Positions 27,420 through 35,609 of a stretch of 64,000 bases of DNA are shown piece by piece. A program made the translations under genes and the position numbers. Position 1 is the first letter of the stretch, and each line of letters begins with the position of its first letter. The stretch is from Aquimarina sediminis (GTDB lineage Bacteria; Bacteroidota; Bacteroidia; Flavobacteriales; Flavobacteriaceae): positions 62,001-126,000 of the forward strand of contig NZ_POYJ01000012.1 in NCBI RefSeq assembly GCF_002895435.1. The letters run 5' to 3'. Under the pieces are notes generated by a model, which did not search any database, was not told the origin of the DNA, and saw only the letters and a list, made by a program, of their open reading frames with translations.

Positions 27420-27791
27420 TTAATAATTTGTTTCGATAACTGTGGTTTTGGCATCTCCCCAAAGCCCCTCTATATCATAGAATTCTCTAATATGTTTTTG
27501 AAAAACATGTACTACAACATTGACATAATCAATTAACACCCATTCTGCATTTTCACTACCTTCTACATGCCATGGTTTGTCTTTAAGCTCTTTGCTTACT
27601 GTTTTTTGAATAGAATTAACAATTGCATTTACTTGAGTGTTAGACGTTCCATTGCAAATTACAAAGTAGTTACATACGGTATTTTCGATAGCTCTTAAAT
27701 CCAAAATACTAATATCACTACCTTTTACTTCTTCAATACCTTTTAATATTTGAGTAATTAATTGATCGTTACCGATTTCTTTTTTAGTCAT
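27420..27791 (-). CDS. rsfS: Ribosomal silencing factor RsfS
   Basis: The 123-residue protein of the former DUF143 family binds uL14 on the large subunit and blocks subunit joining when nutrients are low. The family core is visible: DISILDLRAIENTVCNYFVIC, GTSNTQVNAIVNSIQ, then WHVEGSENAEWVLIDYVNVV with FYDIEGLWGDA. It is the first gene of the ftsH operon and is divergent from birA. Confidence 0.95.
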   Translation of the reverse strand: MTKKEIGNDQLITQILKGIEEVKGSDISILDLRAIENTVCNYFVICNGTSNTQVNAIVNSIQKTVSKELKDKPWHVEGSENAEWVLIDYVNVVVHVFQKHIREFYDIEGLWGDAKTTVIETNY

Positions 27792-27880
27792 GCATTTTTT
27801 AAATTTGCGTAAAGTTATTACTTTTTATGATTTTAATGTCTGTATTTAACCGACATTTACAAAACTTTTACACCTTATAC

Positions 27881-28612
27881 ATGCATATAATCAAAGTTGA
27901 TGCCATTGACTCTACAAATACGTTCTTAAGAGATTTAAATAGAGAAAAACAACTTACTGATATGGTTTGTGTTGTAGCAAGAAAACAACTAGCAGGTAAA
28001 GGGCAGATGGGAACAACTTGGCAGAGTAGCCCTGGAGAAAACCTTACATGTAGCGTGTTTATGCCAGTTAAGGAGATATTGTTGACAGATCAGTTCTATG
28101 TATCTATCGCAACTTCTTTAGCTGTTTATGATGTTTTAGGGAATTTAATGGTTCCTAGATTATCAATTAAATGGCCTAACGACATTCTGTCAGATCGACA
28201 GAAATTATGTGGTATTTTGATAGAAAATGTAGTAAAGAATGGCAGAATGATGGGGGCAATTATAGGAGTGGGACTTAATATAAATCAAAAGGAATTTGAT
28301 AATCTTCCTCAAGCGGGATCTTTAAAACAAATTATGGGGCAAAACTTTAATATTGAAGAAATTTTACATTCGTTAATGGCAAGTTTGGAAAAACGATTTG
28401 ACGAATTAAAAATTTCAAATTTTAAAAAACTGAAAGAAGCATATGAAGCAGTGTTGTTTAGAAAAAATAAACCCTCTACATTTTTGAATATAAAGGGAGA
28501 ATCTTTTGTGGGTATTATCAAGGCTATAAGTAATGATGGTAAGCTTCAGGTTTTGATAGAAGACGAAGTTATATCCGATTTTGATCTTAAAGAGATTAAA
28601 CTGCTCTATTAA
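27881..28612 (+). CDS. birA: Biotin--[acetyl-CoA-carboxylase] ligase
   Basis: The enzyme attaches biotin to carboxylase carrier domains such as that of pyruvate carboxylase. The product has 243 residues from ATG 27881 (MHIIKVDAIDSTNTFLRDLN), the usual start of the single-domain form with no N-terminal DNA-binding domain. Catalytic motifs are ARKQLAGKGQMGTTW and IKWPNDIL, followed by KLCGILIENV. An in-frame start at 27827 adds 18 atypical residues. It is convergent with the SRPBCC gene at the very stop. Confidence 0.95.
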   Translation: MHIIKVDAIDSTNTFLRDLNREKQLTDMVCVVARKQLAGKGQMGTTWQSSPGENLTCSVFMPVKEILLTDQFYVSIATSLAVYDVLGNLMVPRLSIKWPNDILSDRQKLCGILIENVVKNGRMMGAIIGVGLNINQKEFDNLPQAGSLKQIMGQNFNIEEILHSLMASLEKRFDELKISNFKKLKEAYEAVLFRKNKPSTFLNIKGESFVGIIKAISNDGKLQVLIEDEVISDFDLKEIKLLY

Positions 28613-29005
28613 TTATAGCTTTCCTATATTTTCACTTAATGTATTGATGAAGTTCTGAATAGGATTTTTAATCATCATTGACATCATCGCATTAAACTGT
28701 CCGTCAAACGTTAATTTTGTAGTGCTTTTACCATCGCCAGAATCCAAGATGTCAGCAGTAAGGGTAAATGGAAGTTTATCACTTGCAGCTCCTAAAACAA
28801 CTTGGCTTGGACTTGTGTTTTCTTTTTGATCTAATACTAATTCCGGCATTCCTTTTAATTGGAAAAGAAATCTAGTATCGCTGATTTTTTCAAACTTTTG
28901 TTTGCTTTCTGGCATAAGCTGTTCAAAATTTTCAACTTTGGTTAAAAAATCGAATACATCTTCTGCAGTTTTGTTAACTGTTACTGTAGGACTTTCTAAA
29001 TTCAT
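28613..29005 (-). CDS. SRPBCC (START-like) domain protein
   Basis: The 130-residue protein fits the helix-grip fold: TVTVNKTAEDVFDFLTKVEN at the start, then strands, and a long C-terminal helix MMIKNPIQNFINTLSENIG. Related families bind hydrophobic ligands or ribosome partners (CoxG, RatA), and no catalytic residues are evident. It follows pyrE by 13 nt on the same strand, so they form an operon. The birA stop abuts its stop. Confidence 0.82.
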   Translation of the reverse strand: MNLESPTVTVNKTAEDVFDFLTKVENFEQLMPESKQKFEKISDTRFLFQLKGMPELVLDQKENTSPSQVVLGAASDKLPFTLTADILDSGDGKSTTKLTFDGQFNAMMSMMIKNPIQNFINTLSENIGKL

Positions 29006-29018
29006 AGTGTTTTCAATA

Positions 29019-29660
29019 TTATATACTCCATTCAGCAGGATTTGTTCTCCAGCTTTGTAGTGTTTGTTGTTGGTCTTGTGTAATGTAATTTGTGTCTAAT
29101 GCTTGCTCCAAAAGGTTTTCATAACTGCTTAAGGTATGCAAAGATAGTGCCGCTTGGTTGAAGTTTTCTACAGCAATATCAAAGCCATAATTAAAAATAG
29201 CTACCATTCCTTTTACATTGGCATTGACTTCTTTTAATGCTTTTACGGCATTAAGACTACTTTTTCCTGTGCTAATCAAGTCTTCTACCACCACAACATT
29301 TTTACCTGTTGGGACAATGCCTTCGATTTGATTTTTTCTTCCATGTTTTTTTGCCTCAGGGCGTACATAGATAAAAGGAAGATCAAGTTGTTCTGCGACA
29401 AGCATCCCTATACCAATAGCTCCAGTTGCAACACCGGCAATAACATCGGGTTTGCCATATTCTTTTTCAATAAACCCTGCAAGAGTCTTGCTTAGATACT
29501 TTCGTATTTCTGGATATGAAAGGGTTACACGGTTATCACAATAGATCGGAGATTTCCACCCAGAAGCCCATGTAAAAGGTTCTTGCGGTTGTAATTTAAT
29601 TGCATTAATTTGCAGTAGTAGTTCAGCAGTTTTTTTTGCTGTATCTTTATCAAAAATCAT
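29019..29660 (-). CDS. pyrE: Orotate phosphoribosyltransferase
   Basis: PyrE converts orotate and PRPP to OMP in pyrimidine synthesis. The 213 residues show the PRPP-binding motif VVVVEDLISTGKSSLNAV at about 120-137, GVATGAIGIGMLVAEQL at about 70-86, and YVRPEAKKHGRKNQIEG, which supplies the catalytic Lys and loop residues. The predicted start of transcription is very near its ATG, so the mRNA may be leaderless. An SRPBCC gene follows in the same operon. Confidence 0.95.
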   Translation of the reverse strand: MIFDKDTAKKTAELLLQINAIKLQPQEPFTWASGWKSPIYCDNRVTLSYPEIRKYLSKTLAGFIEKEYGKPDVIAGVATGAIGIGMLVAEQLDLPFIYVRPEAKKHGRKNQIEGIVPTGKNVVVVEDLISTGKSSLNAVKALKEVNANVKGMVAIFNYGFDIAVENFNQAALSLHTLSSYENLLEQALDTNYITQDQQQTLQSWRTNPAEWSI

Positions 29661-29665
29661 AGTTG

Positions 29666-29673
29666 CAAATGTA
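29666..29673 (-). promoter_or_regulatory. -7 element of pyrE overlapping the NUDIX start
   Basis: TACATTTG on the minus strand is a perfect TAnnTTTG ending 5 nt before the pyrE ATG (29660). The same bases hold the ATG of the divergent NUDIX gene. No -33 partner is visible. Confidence 0.4.
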
Positions 29674-30277
29674 TAAAGTTTTTGTGAATAATACTCCTAT
29701 TATTCTTTCTACAAAAAAGTCTGTTGAGGATTATGAAACGATCCCAATTAAAGAGGCTGATTTTCCTACTATTATAAGAGATATCTTGATCAAAGAAGCC
29801 AATAATGAAGAGGCAAAATTTCATCTTTATCATAAAAAGGAAGATAAACTTATAGAACATCTATACGCCAAACTACCCGTAGTTATTGCAGGAGGAGGAA
29901 AAGTTTACAATAAGGATAAAGATATTTTGTTTATTCGCCGTAACGGAAAATGGGATCTGCCAAAAGGAAAGGTAGAGAAAAAGGAAGATATGGAAACTGC
30001 TGCAATGAGAGAGGTAGAAGAAGAAACTGGTGTTTCTGGGTTAGAGATTACCAAATTTTTGTACCGTAGTTACCATGTGTTTAAAAGAAATGGAGAATTT
30101 AGGTTGAAGGTTACCTATTGGTTTGAAATGAAAACAAATTATAATGGTGAATTGGTGCCACAGAAAAATGAAGGCATCACTAAGGTGAGGTGGAAAAATA
30201 CCAAAAAAGCTAAAAAAGCTTTGCAAGATTCTTATGCTAATATAAAATTATTGTTCTCTCATGATTATTTAACCTAA
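29669..30277 (+). CDS. NUDIX hydrolase
   Basis: The product has 202 residues from ATG 29669; the TTG at 29663 is also in frame but less likely. The Nudix box is intact at about residues 98-120: GKVEKKEDMETAAMREVEEE, where the Glu cluster binds Mg for hydrolysis of a nucleoside diphosphate-X bond. An N-terminal domain of about 70 residues (YKVFVNNTPIILST) precedes it. It is common in Bacteroidota next to pyrE. The substrate is not known. Confidence 0.9.
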   Translation: MYKVFVNNTPIILSTKKSVEDYETIPIKEADFPTIIRDILIKEANNEEAKFHLYHKKEDKLIEHLYAKLPVVIAGGGKVYNKDKDILFIRRNGKWDLPKGKVEKKEDMETAAMREVEEETGVSGLEITKFLYRSYHVFKRNGEFRLKVTYWFEMKTNYNGELVPQKNEGITKVRWKNTKKAKKALQDSYANIKLLFSHDYLT

Positions 30278-30296
30278 AAATAATATAAGTAAAAAG

Positions 30297-30341
30297 GAAG
30301 ATCACCATCTTCTTAGAACCTGCATATGACCAACATGCGGG
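30297..30341 (+). other. Two small hairpins ahead of the GH18 gene
   Basis: GAAGAT/ATCTTC with loop CACC is at 30297-30312, and CCTGCAT/ATGCGGG (one G-T pair) is at 30319-30341. Both lie between the NUDIX stop and the GH18 ATG. They could be leader structure or a weak terminator; neither is followed by a T run. Confidence 0.35.
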
Positions 30342-30371
30342 AGTAACTCTTAAACCTAAAATATCATAAAA

Positions 30372-31607
30372 ATGAAAACTAATGGACTTACCCTTCTTTT
30401 TTTCATCTTTACCTTAACCGTTGCTTGTAGTACTAAAAGAAATAAAGAAAAAGAACGAGAGGTAAATAGTAAAGACTCTTTAAGTGAGTATGTTGGGCCT
30501 AATTATAAGCACTATAAACAATTTTCTAATTATAATTTTACTACAGAGAAGCAATGGGACAGTCTAAATAATGTGTTCGAGTACCCTAAACACTCTAGTA
30601 ATGATGTTGTTCATAAGGACTATAAAACTTTTGGATGGCACCTTTATTCAAAAGGATCTGCATATAAAAACTATAACTTCTCTTTATTATGGGGTATTTC
30701 TTATTTCTCTTATATAGTTAATCCAGAGACAGGTAGTTACAAAAATATACATCAATGGAAAACAACAGCTCTTATTGATAGTGCAAAAGTGAAAAACTGT
30801 AAAGTGTTTCTTAGTGTATCTAATTTTGGAGCTCGTGATAATACTATTTTTTTAAACAATCCTAATGCTCAGAAAACATTAATTGATAGTTTAAGTTCTT
30901 TATTAACCTATAGAGGAGCCAGTGGAGTAAATATTGATTTTGAGGGAATTCATTCTAAAAGTAAAAAGAAATTTAGTGATTTTATAATTCTATTATCTAA
31001 AGAATTGAGAAAAAAGAACCCTGGTCATATGGTTTCTGTAGCACTATATGCTGTAGATTATAATACTATTTTTGATATAAAACTAATAAATCCATATGTA
31101 GACTTTTATACATTAATGGCGTATGATTATTATGGAGGATTTAGTAAAAATGCTGGACCCGTATCTCCTTTAAGAAGTAGTGAAGTTTGGGGAAGAAATA
31201 GTATTGAATCTTCTGTAGAATATTATTTAAAAGAAGGAGTTGAGTCAAAAAAACTGATTGTAGGGCTTCCTTATTACGGAGCAAAATGGCAAACTGATAA
31301 CGTGCCCATACCTAGTAAGGTAGAAAAATTTCTAGCACATGAGGAATACAGTTCTACAAAAGAGCTACTTGATTTGAATAAGTATCCTACAAGTTTTGAT
31401 ACAATAAGTTCTACTCAATATAGTGTTTATGAAGAAAATGGAGTAATGAATCAACTCTGGTTTGATGATAGTTTATCTCTGTCGCATAAGTATGATTGGG
31501 TTAAAAGCAAAAAACTGTCAGGGGTTGGGATATGGGCATTAGGTTATGATCATGGGGATACAGAGTTGTGGGTATTACTAGCAAATAAGTTTGGGCAAAA
31601 AAAATAA
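30372..31607 (+). CDS. GH18-family lipoprotein (chitinase/peptidoglycan-type glycosidase)
   Basis: The 411-residue protein has a lipobox TVAC with Cys19, so it is membrane-anchored outside the cytoplasm. The GH18 catalytic motif is GVNIDFEG, with Asp189 and the proton donor Glu191. Other family signatures are SVSNFG in an earlier strand, LMAYDYYGGFSKNAGPVSPL at about 253-272, and GLPYYGAKW. It probably cleaves GlcNAc beta-1,4 bonds in chitin or related polymers; some family members act on peptidoglycan. It is convergent with the M14 peptidase. Confidence 0.85.
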   Translation: MKTNGLTLLFFIFTLTVACSTKRNKEKEREVNSKDSLSEYVGPNYKHYKQFSNYNFTTEKQWDSLNNVFEYPKHSSNDVVHKDYKTFGWHLYSKGSAYKNYNFSLLWGISYFSYIVNPETGSYKNIHQWKTTALIDSAKVKNCKVFLSVSNFGARDNTIFLNNPNAQKTLIDSLSSLLTYRGASGVNIDFEGIHSKSKKKFSDFIILLSKELRKKNPGHMVSVALYAVDYNTIFDIKLINPYVDFYTLMAYDYYGGFSKNAGPVSPLRSSEVWGRNSIESSVEYYLKEGVESKKLIVGLPYYGAKWQTDNVPIPSKVEKFLAHEEYSSTKELLDLNKYPTSFDTISSTQYSVYEENGVMNQLWFDDSLSLSHKYDWVKSKKLSGVGIWALGYDHGDTELWVLLANKFGQKK

Positions 31608-31611
31608 GGTT

Positions 31612-33357
31612 TTATCTTGCAATTCTGTATATAGGATATTTCATATGTGCATCTTCATAATTACTAGATTGTTTGTGTAACCAGTCTAATTGAGCGTACC
31701 AATTATTGGCAAAAGTTGTATCCTTTTTTTTGAGTAAAAATTGATCTTGTAACTCACGATTACTATCTAAAAGTTTAGCCGCTTTGTCCTCCCAGACATA
31801 AGGTGAAAATCCTTCTTTTTGCTGTAAAATTGTATCAAAGAAGTTCCAGTTAAAAAAGGAGTCAGGCGCTTCGGGTTCTAATGTTTCTATAAGATACCTA
31901 AAGCCTTTTTGGTTAGTGTGGACAATAATATCTCCTTTTTTCAAAGTAACTTTCTCGCTGTTTTTTCTAATAGAGGTTTGATAATGCAGATAGTGACCTT
32001 CATAAGGAGAAGTTCGTGTTTTGTAATCATGGATATGATATACTTCGACTACTGCAACAGAATCATTTTCTAAAACATTAAACTCGATATTGTTTAATTG
32101 TAATAGATTGGTTACGTTCCACCATCCTTTAGGTATAATATATGCTTTGGGAACAGTTATTTGAGTAGTAGGCTTGAAATAATTTTGGTATTTTACTTCC
32201 TTTATAAATGGTTTGCTTCTATTGTACTTTAATCGTTTTGCTCCAGTAATTTTGCTATCTATAAACTCTCCTTCATATCCTTTAAAATTAAACTTTGTTA
32301 CCTGTGCAGTGTCTACTTTCCAATTTATAGAATATACCTCTTGTTTGGATTGTTCTATGAATGCTTTTTTACGCATTTGCCGAATTTTTTCACCATCTTT
32401 TTCTACAATATCAATCATAGATTTCATAAGCTCATAAGTTCCTTCTACTCTTTGTTTGTATGGTTTTAGCATATGAGTTTCTACCATCATGCCTAGCGTG
32501 TTCCAAAGTGTGGTATACCCGGTAGAATATCTAGGAGAATCCATAAACTGTGTCCAGCCTTTGTCCGGAGTTGTTCCCCATACATTTACATATGGAGTAA
32601 TGTCCCATTTTTTAGTGTTAAGCAATGTTTCTAGTTGAGGGTGCATTTTTGTATGTAGATAATTTCCTAATTCGCCACCTAATTTATTATGTTGGGTAAA
32701 TAAATGCGTAAGAGTGTATTGGTAATCTGCTCCATTACTTACGTGATTATCAATAAAAACATCAGGTTGTAGTAAATGGAAAATTTTAGAAAAAGCTTGT
32801 GCATTTTTAGTATCGTTTTTTATAAAATCGCGATTTAGGTCATAATTTCGGGCATTCCCTCTAAAGCCATACGATTTAGGACCATTTTGATTTGTTCTAG
32901 TTCCTGAGTTTCTATTCAAAGCTCCTCCGATATTATAAACAGGAATTGTAGCTATGACAGTAGCTGCAGGGAGCTTAATTTTGCCAATTGCAATATCTCT
33001 AAACAATAACATAGTGGCATCTATACCATCACTCTCTCCAGGGTGTATGCCATTATTGATTAGTAATACTCGTTTTGTTTGTCTAATTTTTTCAAAATCA
33101 AAGATTGCATCTGGATTAAGGGTGACTATATGTAAAGGATTTCCACTGTCTGTTGTTTCTATTTCCTTGATATTGATAAAAGAATATGTTTCTGCCAGAT
33201 TTTGATAGAACTTTATTATTTCGGGATAAGTTGAAGTTTCGGTTCCTTTGCTTTTCTCAAAAATAGTAGTAAAGTCATAATTCTCTGTATCTTTTTTTTC
33301 TACAGTATTACATGATACAATGACTAGGAAGCATATAATAGAAGTGATTTTTTGCAT
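31612..33357 (-). CDS. M14-family zinc carboxypeptidase, lipoprotein
   Basis: The 581-residue protein starts with a signal and lipobox (FLVIVSC, Cys16). The M14 zinc motif is HPGE with His105 and Glu108; the third ligand is His in DVFIDNHVSNGAD near 203. NRDFIKNDTKNA supplies the substrate-pocket region. The extended C-terminal half (about 330-581) is unlike classic carboxypeptidases but common in Bacteroidota M14 proteins. It should trim peptides in the periplasm. The GH18 gene converges from the other side, 4 nt away. Confidence 0.86.
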   Translation of the reverse strand: MQKITSIICFLVIVSCNTVEKKDTENYDFTTIFEKSKGTETSTYPEIIKFYQNLAETYSFINIKEIETTDSGNPLHIVTLNPDAIFDFEKIRQTKRVLLINNGIHPGESDGIDATMLLFRDIAIGKIKLPAATVIATIPVYNIGGALNRNSGTRTNQNGPKSYGFRGNARNYDLNRDFIKNDTKNAQAFSKIFHLLQPDVFIDNHVSNGADYQYTLTHLFTQHNKLGGELGNYLHTKMHPQLETLLNTKKWDITPYVNVWGTTPDKGWTQFMDSPRYSTGYTTLWNTLGMMVETHMLKPYKQRVEGTYELMKSMIDIVEKDGEKIRQMRKKAFIEQSKQEVYSINWKVDTAQVTKFNFKGYEGEFIDSKITGAKRLKYNRSKPFIKEVKYQNYFKPTTQITVPKAYIIPKGWWNVTNLLQLNNIEFNVLENDSVAVVEVYHIHDYKTRTSPYEGHYLHYQTSIRKNSEKVTLKKGDIIVHTNQKGFRYLIETLEPEAPDSFFNWNFFDTILQQKEGFSPYVWEDKAAKLLDSNRELQDQFLLKKKDTTFANNWYAQLDWLHKQSSNYEDAHMKYPIYRIAR

Positions 33358-33458
33358 GTAAATTGTTTATGAGGGCTAAATATACTAAGATTTCAAGTTT
33401 TAGAATCTTCTATAACGTTTTAGTAGGATTGTAGAAACAGAATAGACTTTTATTTTAC

Positions 33459-33488
33459 TTGTCAACCAGTAAAATAACTGTATTTTTG
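33459..33488 (+). promoter_or_regulatory. Promoter of the sulP gene
   Basis: TTG at 33459-33461 is 19 nt before a perfect -7 element TATTTTTG at 33481-33488. The ATG is 20 nt after the -7 box. Confidence 0.6.
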
Positions 33489-33508
33489 CAGCCTCAAATA
33501 CCACAACT

Positions 33509-35350
33509 ATGACAGAGTTTGTACGAAAAAGAGTAGCAAATGCCAAGAATGATGTTTTATCTGGCTTAACAGTTGCGTTAGCATTAGTTCCTGAGGCTGT
33601 AGCTTTTGCCTTTGTAGCCGGAGTAGATCCACTAGTAGGATTGTATGCTGCATTTATGATTGGATTAATAACTTCTGTTTTTGGAGGGCGACCAGGGATG
33701 ATTTCGGGTGCTACCGGAGCATTAGCAGTAGTTATGGTAAGTCTGGTGGCAGAAGGTAATGCAATGGGAGCTCCTGGAGAAGAATTAGGGTTGTATTATT
33801 TGTTTGCAACAGTAATTCTTATGGGAATTATTCAAATGTTAGCTGGTGTTTTGAAGCTAGGTAAATTCGTGCGTCTAATACCACACCCTGTAATGATGGG
33901 ATTTGTAAATGGTTTGGCAATTGTAATCTTTCTTTCTCAGCTAGGAATGTTTAAAGAAGGAGAGAAGGATATATTTGGAAATGACAAGTATGCCACTGAG
34001 TCAATCGATAAAAAATTTGAAATTAGAGATGATAATAAGGTATACGATATTGTAACTGGAAAAGCTTTATTTACTTTAAATAATAACCGATTAGAAGATA
34101 TAGATTCTAAAGAAGGAAAATATATGCTGCATGAAGGGCAGGTCTTTGATTTGGACTCTAAAGAGGTAGTATTTAATTTTAAAGATAAGGCGATCTATAA
34201 TATTACTAAAAAAGGTAAGGTTAAATCCTGGATTCCTACCGATCAGTTGTTATTAATGTTTGGGTTGGTGTTGTTAACTATGTTGATAATGTGGGGGCTA
34301 CCAAAATTAACAAATAAGCTTCCTGAAGCATTACTAGCTATTGTTGTGGTTTCTGCAATTGTAATATTAGGAAAACTTGATGTAGCTACTGTAGGAAGTT
34401 TTATTAGAGATGGTGGTGGAGAAGGTTTAAAAGGTGGTTTGCCGCAATTTCAGTTTGATATTTTTAATAAAATACCAATGAATTGGGAGACGTTTAGGTT
34501 TATAGCACCTTATGCAGTGATACTTGCTGCTATTGGACTAATAGAATCTTTGATGACATTAAATCTTATTGATGAATTAACAGAAACCCGAGGTAATTCT
34601 AACCGAGAATGTTTGGCGCAAGGTGGAGCAAATATCATAACAGGACTATTTGGAGGAATGGGAGGATGTGCTATGATAGGTCAATCAATTATTAATATAA
34701 AAGGAGGAGGTAGAACTAGACTCTCTGGTATTGTTGCTGCCGTAACGTTATTGTTGTTTATACTGTTTGCTTCTGGTTTAATAGAGCAAGTACCAATTGC
34801 AGCTTTAGTTGGAGTGATGTTTATGGTTGTAATCGGAACTTTTGCATGGTCAAGTTTTAGAATTCTGAATAAGATTCCTCTTTCAGATGCTATTGTTTTG
34901 ATTGCTGTTTCTTCATTAACCGTATTTTTTGATTTGGCAGTAGCAGTAATTGCAGGTGTAATTATGTCTGCCTTGGTGTTTGCCTGGGAAAATGCAAGAC
35001 GTATCCGTGCAAGAAAGCATGTTCTGGAGAATGGTACTAAAGTATATGAAATATGGGGACCTCTATTTTTTGGAAGTATACAAGCTTTTAATAATAAATT
35101 TGATGTTGCAAATGATCCCGAAAATATAGAAATCGATTTTATCGAGTCTAGAGTAAGTGATCACTCTGCTTTGGAGGCTATTTTTAATCTAGTAGGAAAA
35201 TATGAAGAAGCAGGTAAGAAAGTGAAAATAAAACACCTTAGTGAAGAGTGTCAGGCATTAATGATTAAAGCATCTCCTAGATTGGCTAGTGTTATAGAAC
35301 ATGATATTGATGATCCAAGATATCATGTCATGGCTAGAGCAATGGAGTAG
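33509..35350 (+). CDS. SulP family anion transporter with a STAS domain and a large internal insertion
   Basis: The 613-residue protein has the SLC26/SulP membrane core, beginning VLSGLTVALALVPEAVAFAF and GRPGMISGATGALA, and a C-terminal STAS domain (about 500-590, FGSIQAF ... DHSALEAIFNL). Sulfate or bicarbonate with sodium or protons are the known substrates of this family; the actual one is open. Residues about 149-243 form a hydrophilic insertion with short beta-like repeats (KVYDIVTGKALF, QVFDLDSKEVVFNF) between membrane helices, not part of the usual core. It is monocistronic. Confidence 0.9.
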   Translation: MTEFVRKRVANAKNDVLSGLTVALALVPEAVAFAFVAGVDPLVGLYAAFMIGLITSVFGGRPGMISGATGALAVVMVSLVAEGNAMGAPGEELGLYYLFATVILMGIIQMLAGVLKLGKFVRLIPHPVMMGFVNGLAIVIFLSQLGMFKEGEKDIFGNDKYATESIDKKFEIRDDNKVYDIVTGKALFTLNNNRLEDIDSKEGKYMLHEGQVFDLDSKEVVFNFKDKAIYNITKKGKVKSWIPTDQLLLMFGLVLLTMLIMWGLPKLTNKLPEALLAIVVVSAIVILGKLDVATVGSFIRDGGGEGLKGGLPQFQFDIFNKIPMNWETFRFIAPYAVILAAIGLIESLMTLNLIDELTETRGNSNRECLAQGGANIITGLFGGMGGCAMIGQSIINIKGGGRTRLSGIVAAVTLLLFILFASGLIEQVPIAALVGVMFMVVIGTFAWSSFRILNKIPLSDAIVLIAVSSLTVFFDLAVAVIAGVIMSALVFAWENARRIRARKHVLENGTKVYEIWGPLFFGSIQAFNNKFDVANDPENIEIDFIESRVSDHSALEAIFNLVGKYEEAGKKVKIKHLSEECQALMIKASPRLASVIEHDIDDPRYHVMARAME

Positions 35351-35377
35351 GTCTTAAGCTTTTAAAATAAGTAAAGA

Positions 35378-35435
35378 AACAAGGGGTGAGATTTAGAAAT
35401 CTTATCCCTTGTTTTTGTGTTAATAAGGATAACTT
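35378..35435. repeat. Hairpin repeat copy 1 (terminator-like)
   Basis: AAGGGgTgAGATTT/AAATCTTATCCCTT forms a stem with G-T pairs, then a T tract and AATAAGGATAACTT. It lies 28 nt after the SulP stop and ends that transcript. It is copied with near identity at 35539-35596. Confidence 0.65.
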
Positions 35436-35538
35436 ATTTAATTATTCGGTCTACATACTAGCTTCTAATTTTAATACTATATGAAGTAATTGATGATCTA
35501 GGATAACATGATGTGCTGGTATGAGTGAATAATCAAAA

Positions 35539-35596
35539 AGCACAGGGATAAGATTTAGAAATCTTATCCCTGTTTTTATATCAATAAGGATATCTT
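35539..35596. repeat. Hairpin repeat copy 2 (terminator-like)
   Basis: A perfect 14-bp stem CAGGGATAAGATTT/AAATCTTATCCCTG is followed by a T tract and AATAAGGATATCTT. It is closely related to copy 1, 161 bp away, and sits after the stop of the convergent Cys-rich lipoprotein gene. Confidence 0.7.
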
Positions 35597-35609
35597 GTTT
35601 GCTACTTGA

